Shown here: piece after piece, positions 15,083 to 17,199 of the stretch
Layout: the number at the start of each line of letters is the position of its first letter
Numbering within the stretch: position 1 is the first letter of the stretch
Origin: Methylotenera_A sp036675645
GTDB lineage: Bacteria > Pseudomonadota > Gammaproteobacteria > Burkholderiales > Methylophilaceae
Reading direction: 5' to 3'
Length of the DNA stretch: 17,199 nt
Assembly: GCA_036675645.1 (NCBI GenBank)
Contig: JAKFEP010000189.1
Coordinates: 1 to 17,199 of the forward strand
Notes under the pieces: generated by a model
What the model saw: only the letters and a program-made list of their open reading frames with translations
Databases searched by the model: none
Told to the model about the DNA's origin: nothing
Made by a program: the position numbers and the translations under genes

Positions 15083-15862
15083 CTAAGCTTTTACTGGCGT
15101 GCTTAACGCTTTATTTATTGGCTTCGCTGGCGATTTATCTGCCGGCTTTGCAGGAGCCGGTTTTACTGTGATTGGCCTCCGCACCGCAAATCCATTTGGA
15201 TAACGCAAGTCGGCATATAACACCTTTACATTCAATTGGCTCAGCGTAGATTGATAAGCACCCACAAAGCGATTCAAACGCGATTCCATATCCACACGGC
15301 CAAGTGCAATCTGCAAATTTTTACTGGTTTTAATCTCCCAGGCACGGCGCGGCGATAAGGTTACCTGTGCAATTTTGATGTCGGCCTTATTCAAAATTTT
15401 GCTGTAATTAGCATAGTTCTGTGTGACTTCCAGCACCCCATCGCCTGGACCATAAAACACCGGCAAATCAGCATCGGTAGCAGCCTGAAACAGCTCACCA
15501 TGCGTATTCACTAGTGCAATATTGCCCCACCGCGCTAATGCCTGGTGCTCTTCAATTTTGACATCCAACTTATCCGGCCAGCGACGGCGCACACTTACCT
15601 CACGCGCCCATGGCAGCTTTTCAAAAGCATTGCGTGTCTTAATTAAATCCAAGGTAAAGAAATTGCCTTTTAAATGCCTGGCAACGATAAGCCTGATTTG
15701 TTCGCGATTGACATGCGCTAATTGCCCATCCACCTTCACTTCGCGAATAGGAAATATAGGCAGATGCACTACAACAAATACCAAGGCGTACAGCATCAGC
15801 ACCACCGACATGGCGTACAGCAAATTCGCAAACCAGTTTAGCAGTCTTGGTTTATCCCACAC
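15083..15862 (-). CDS. ftsQ: Cell division protein FtsQ
   Basis: This bitopic divisome protein works in the FtsQLB complex that licenses septal wall synthesis. From the chosen start it is 259 residues: a short cytoplasmic end, one transmembrane helix (about 12-35, LLYAMSVVLMLYALVFVVV), and a POTRA domain (about 40-110, FPIREVKVDGQLAHVNREQI through LPWAREVSVRRRWPDKL). An FtsQ/DivIB beta domain follows, then a Pro/Ala/Lys-rich tail of about 28 residues. The start is the GTG at 15862, giving MWDKPRLLN as in other betaproteobacterial FtsQ. GAGGA (15871-15875) lies 8 bases upstream. A longer frame begins at TTG 15877, but that codon overlaps the ribosome binding site. It is separated from ddl by an intergenic repeat element. 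Confidence 0.93.
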   Translation of the reverse strand: MWDKPRLLNWFANLLYAMSVVLMLYALVFVVVHLPIFPIREVKVDGQLAHVNREQIRLIVARHLKGNFFTLDLIKTRNAFEKLPWAREVSVRRRWPDKLDVKIEEHQALARWGNIALVNTHGELFQAATDADLPVFYGPGDGVLEVTQNYANYSKILNKADIKIAQVTLSPRRAWEIKTSKNLQIALGRVDMESRLNRFVGAYQSTLSQLNVKVLYADLRYPNGFAVRRPITVKPAPAKPADKSPAKPINKALSTPVKA

Positions 15863-15888
15863 TGTCGCAATCCTCAAAATTCATTTTT

Positions 15889-15990
15889 TGCGCGCATTGT
15901 CGCGTTACGCGGTGCTCGCTCCCTCGCCGTAATACAACATACTGTCTCGGGCTCTGTGCTCCGTGCGCCTTACACTGCATTGCAAAATTC
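15889..15990 (-). repeat. Structured intergenic repeat, copy A (ddl-ftsQ gap)
   Basis: Read on the minus strand, this element has outer arms nearly identical to copy B at 16944-17049. The first arm (15961-15989) matches 27 of 29 bases, including AATGCAGTG and AAGGCGCACGG. The second arm (15893-15913) matches 18 of 21, including ACCGCG and CAATGCG. The 47-base middle differs from copy B but is itself an imperfect dyad. The element starts 8 bases after the ddl stop and ends just before the ftsQ ribosome binding site, so it forms the inter-cistronic leader. Confidence 0.8.
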
Positions 15991-15997
15991 TGCATTT

Positions 15998-16921
15998 TTA
16001 GCACCGCGCCTCCGCGTTGTTTGATAGCGTCATTTCTAGTATTTTTAGTACTAACTCATCAAAGCTGATACCCGCTGCTTTGGCTGCCATCGGCACCAAG
16101 CTGTGGTCGGTCATACCGGGGTTGGTATTCAGCTCTAAAAAGTAATGATTACCCGCTTCGTCCATTAAAAAATCCACGCGGCCCCAACCTTCACACCCAA
16201 TCGCCTTGAATGCCTGCAAGGCCTCAGCCTGGATCTGCGCTTCTTTTTCGGCACTTAATCCACACGGGCATAAATACTCGGTGTCATCGCGCAGGTATTT
16301 CGCCTCATAATCATAAAATTCATTTTTTGGTACGATTCTTATAATTGGCAAGGCTGTCTCACCTAAAATACCCACCGTATATTCGCCGCCACCAACAAAC
16401 TTCTCTGCAATCACTAAAGGGTCTGCCTTAGCGGCCAATACCCATGCGGGCTGCAAGCCACCTTTTTGTTTCACTTTAGTAATACCGATACTAGAGCCTT
16501 CATTGGCGGGTTTTACAAAGAGTGGCAAGCCTAATTTCTGTTCTATCGCAGCAAAGTCACTATCATCATTTACCATTTCAAAATCTGGCGTCGCGATGTT
16601 TAACACTTTCCACAGTAATTTCGTGCGCCATTTATCCATGCCCACACTGGAGGCCATTACACCGCTACCCGTGTAAGGAATGTCCATTAACTCCAGCACG
16701 CCCTGCATGGTGCCATCTTCACCGCCGCGACCATGTAATGTATTAAATACACGGTCAAACTGCGCCAGTTCACTTAAGTTACGCTCAGCGGGGTCAAAGG
16801 CGTGTGCATCTACTCCTTGCCTGATAAGCGCTGCCCGCACTGCCGTGCCGCTATTTAAGGACACTTCGCGTTCGCCCGATGTGCCGCCTAGCAACACTGC
16901 TACTTTTCCAAATTTACTCAT
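15998..16921 (-). CDS. ddl: D-alanine--D-alanine ligase
   Basis: This 307-residue ATP-grasp ligase (DdlB type) makes the D-Ala-D-Ala dipeptide of peptidoglycan precursors. Seen: VAVLLGGTSGEREVSLNSG at 8-26 with the substrate-binding Glu in GEREVSL; LHGRGGEDGTMQG at 62-74; the ATP-binding GMDKWRTKLLW near 93-103; EGSSIGITKV near 140; and the metal-binding C-terminal ELNTNPGMTDHSLVPMAA near 270. Length is standard for DdlB. The ribosome binding site is weak (AAGG about 10 bases upstream). It lies between murB and ftsQ as in many dcw clusters, but here both junctions are filled by copies of the same repeat. Confidence 0.97.
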   Translation of the reverse strand: MSKFGKVAVLLGGTSGEREVSLNSGTAVRAALIRQGVDAHAFDPAERNLSELAQFDRVFNTLHGRGGEDGTMQGVLELMDIPYTGSGVMASSVGMDKWRTKLLWKVLNIATPDFEMVNDDSDFAAIEQKLGLPLFVKPANEGSSIGITKVKQKGGLQPAWVLAAKADPLVIAEKFVGGGEYTVGILGETALPIIRIVPKNEFYDYEAKYLRDDTEYLCPCGLSAEKEAQIQAEALQAFKAIGCEGWGRVDFLMDEAGNHYFLELNTNPGMTDHSLVPMAAKAAGISFDELVLKILEMTLSNNAEARC

Positions 16922-16943
16922 TTTTTAAAAACCTTGAAAAATT

Positions 16944-17049
16944 GAATTTTGAAATGCAGTGCAAGGCGCACGGCACGCAGAAACCGGAATGTACATAAAG
17001 TACATGAGGATTTCGAGTACCGCGCAACGCTGCAATGCGTTCATAATTC
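16944..17049 (+). repeat. Structured intergenic repeat, copy B (murB-ddl gap)
   Basis: Inverted ends GAATTTTGAA (16944-16953) and TTCATAATTC (17040-17049) bound an imperfect dyad of about 106 bases. Its centre is a perfect 6-bp stem ATGTAC/GTACAT around ATAAA (16990-17006). The arms match copy A at 15889-15990 in opposite orientation. It fills the space from 6 bases after the murB stop to just before the ddl ribosome binding site, so the transcript carries it as a long hairpin. Confidence 0.8.
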
Positions 17050-17055
17050 AGTTTT

Positions 17056-17199
17056 TTATGCATATTCACCAATCACCTTCACCTCTTGCTGTAACGCCAC
17101 GCCTTGTTTCTCTAATACCGTGTCTTTCATATGCCTGATCAACAACTCAATATCTAACGCAGTGCAATCCCCCACATTCACAATAAAATTGGCATGCTT
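17056..17199 (-). CDS. murB: UDP-N-acetylenolpyruvoylglucosamine reductase, C-terminal fragment (cut by window edge)
   Basis: Only the last 47 residues are in the window, reading from KHANFIVNVGDCTALDIE to EVKVIGEYA and a TAA stop. The HANFIVN segment and the closing EVKVIGE, whose first Glu is the conserved C-terminal catalytic acid of MurB, identify it. MurB reduces UDP-GlcNAc-enolpyruvate to UDP-MurNAc using FAD and NADPH in the cytoplasm. Position before ddl and ftsQ agrees with the dcw order. The start and the FAD-binding part lie beyond base 17199, so completeness cannot be judged. Confidence 0.92.
   Translation of the reverse strand, partial: KHANFIVNVGDCTALDIELLIRHMKDTVLEKQGVALQQEVKVIGEYA

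Noticed and set aside
15863..15877. TTG start for ftsQ five codons upstream
   Set aside because: The TTG overlaps GAGGA, which is correctly spaced for the GTG at 15862, and the shorter protein has the typical MW-type FtsQ N-terminus.
16036..16055. SlmA-site-like AGTACT palindrome inside ddl
   Set aside because: Only a 6-base core with weak flanks (about 8 of 12 to consensus), inside a coding region; expected by chance.
1..17199. CRISPR array, tRNA/rRNA, insertion sequence, phage or toxin-antitoxin system
   Set aside because: None is visible: no spaced direct repeats, cloverleaf-like genes, transposase or integrase frames. The window is a housekeeping region.

Overview
The window is ordinary bacterial chromosome at high gene density. 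The gene order murB-ddl-ftsQ-ftsA-ftsZ-lpxC, FtsQ starting MWDKPRLLN, argB followed by a HAD 5'-nucleotidase and slmA, and a soluble lytic transglycosylase next to an NDUFA9-like dehydrogenase and cca all point to a betaproteobacterium. AT-rich intergenic DNA and moderate GC in the genes suggest a methylotroph-type lineage (Methylophilaceae, for example Methylotenera). That placement is inference from gene content and composition, not from a search.

Layout. (1) 57-365 (+): a secreted BON-domain protein closed by a strong intrinsic terminator (441-466). (2) 487-2057 (-): a peroxiredoxin-like thioredoxin-fold protein translationally coupled to a Gfo/Idh/MocA oxidoreductase. (3) 2132-6911 (+): rsmE, argA, argB, a HAD pyrimidine-nucleotidase-like gene and slmA. 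(4) 6914-17199 (-): read in transcription order, murB (C-terminal end only), ddl, ftsQ, ftsA, ftsZ, lpxC, a 60-residue membrane protein, slt, an NDUFA9-like NAD(P)-binding protein and cca. This is the end of a dcw-type cell-wall and division cluster plus envelope maintenance genes. SlmA, encoded nearby, belongs to a family that acts on FtsZ, and the FtsZ here keeps the canonical C-terminal tail.

The most interesting locus is argA (2992-4566). A normal-length N-acetylglutamate synthase carries an extra XRE-type helix-turn-helix domain at its N-terminus in one uninterrupted frame. Directly upstream lies a perfect 11-bp inverted repeat (2939-2963) with additional half-sites on either side, overlapping a plausible sigma-70 promoter. 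This suggests that the first enzyme of arginine synthesis may also be a DNA-binding regulator of its own gene.

A second notable feature is a pair of structured intergenic repeats (15889-15990 and 16944-17049). They share near-identical arms, lie in opposite orientation on either side of ddl, and fill the gaps between stop codons and the next ribosome binding sites. No tRNA, rRNA, CRISPR, insertion sequence or phage gene was seen, and no gene-free stretch exceeds 300 bases.
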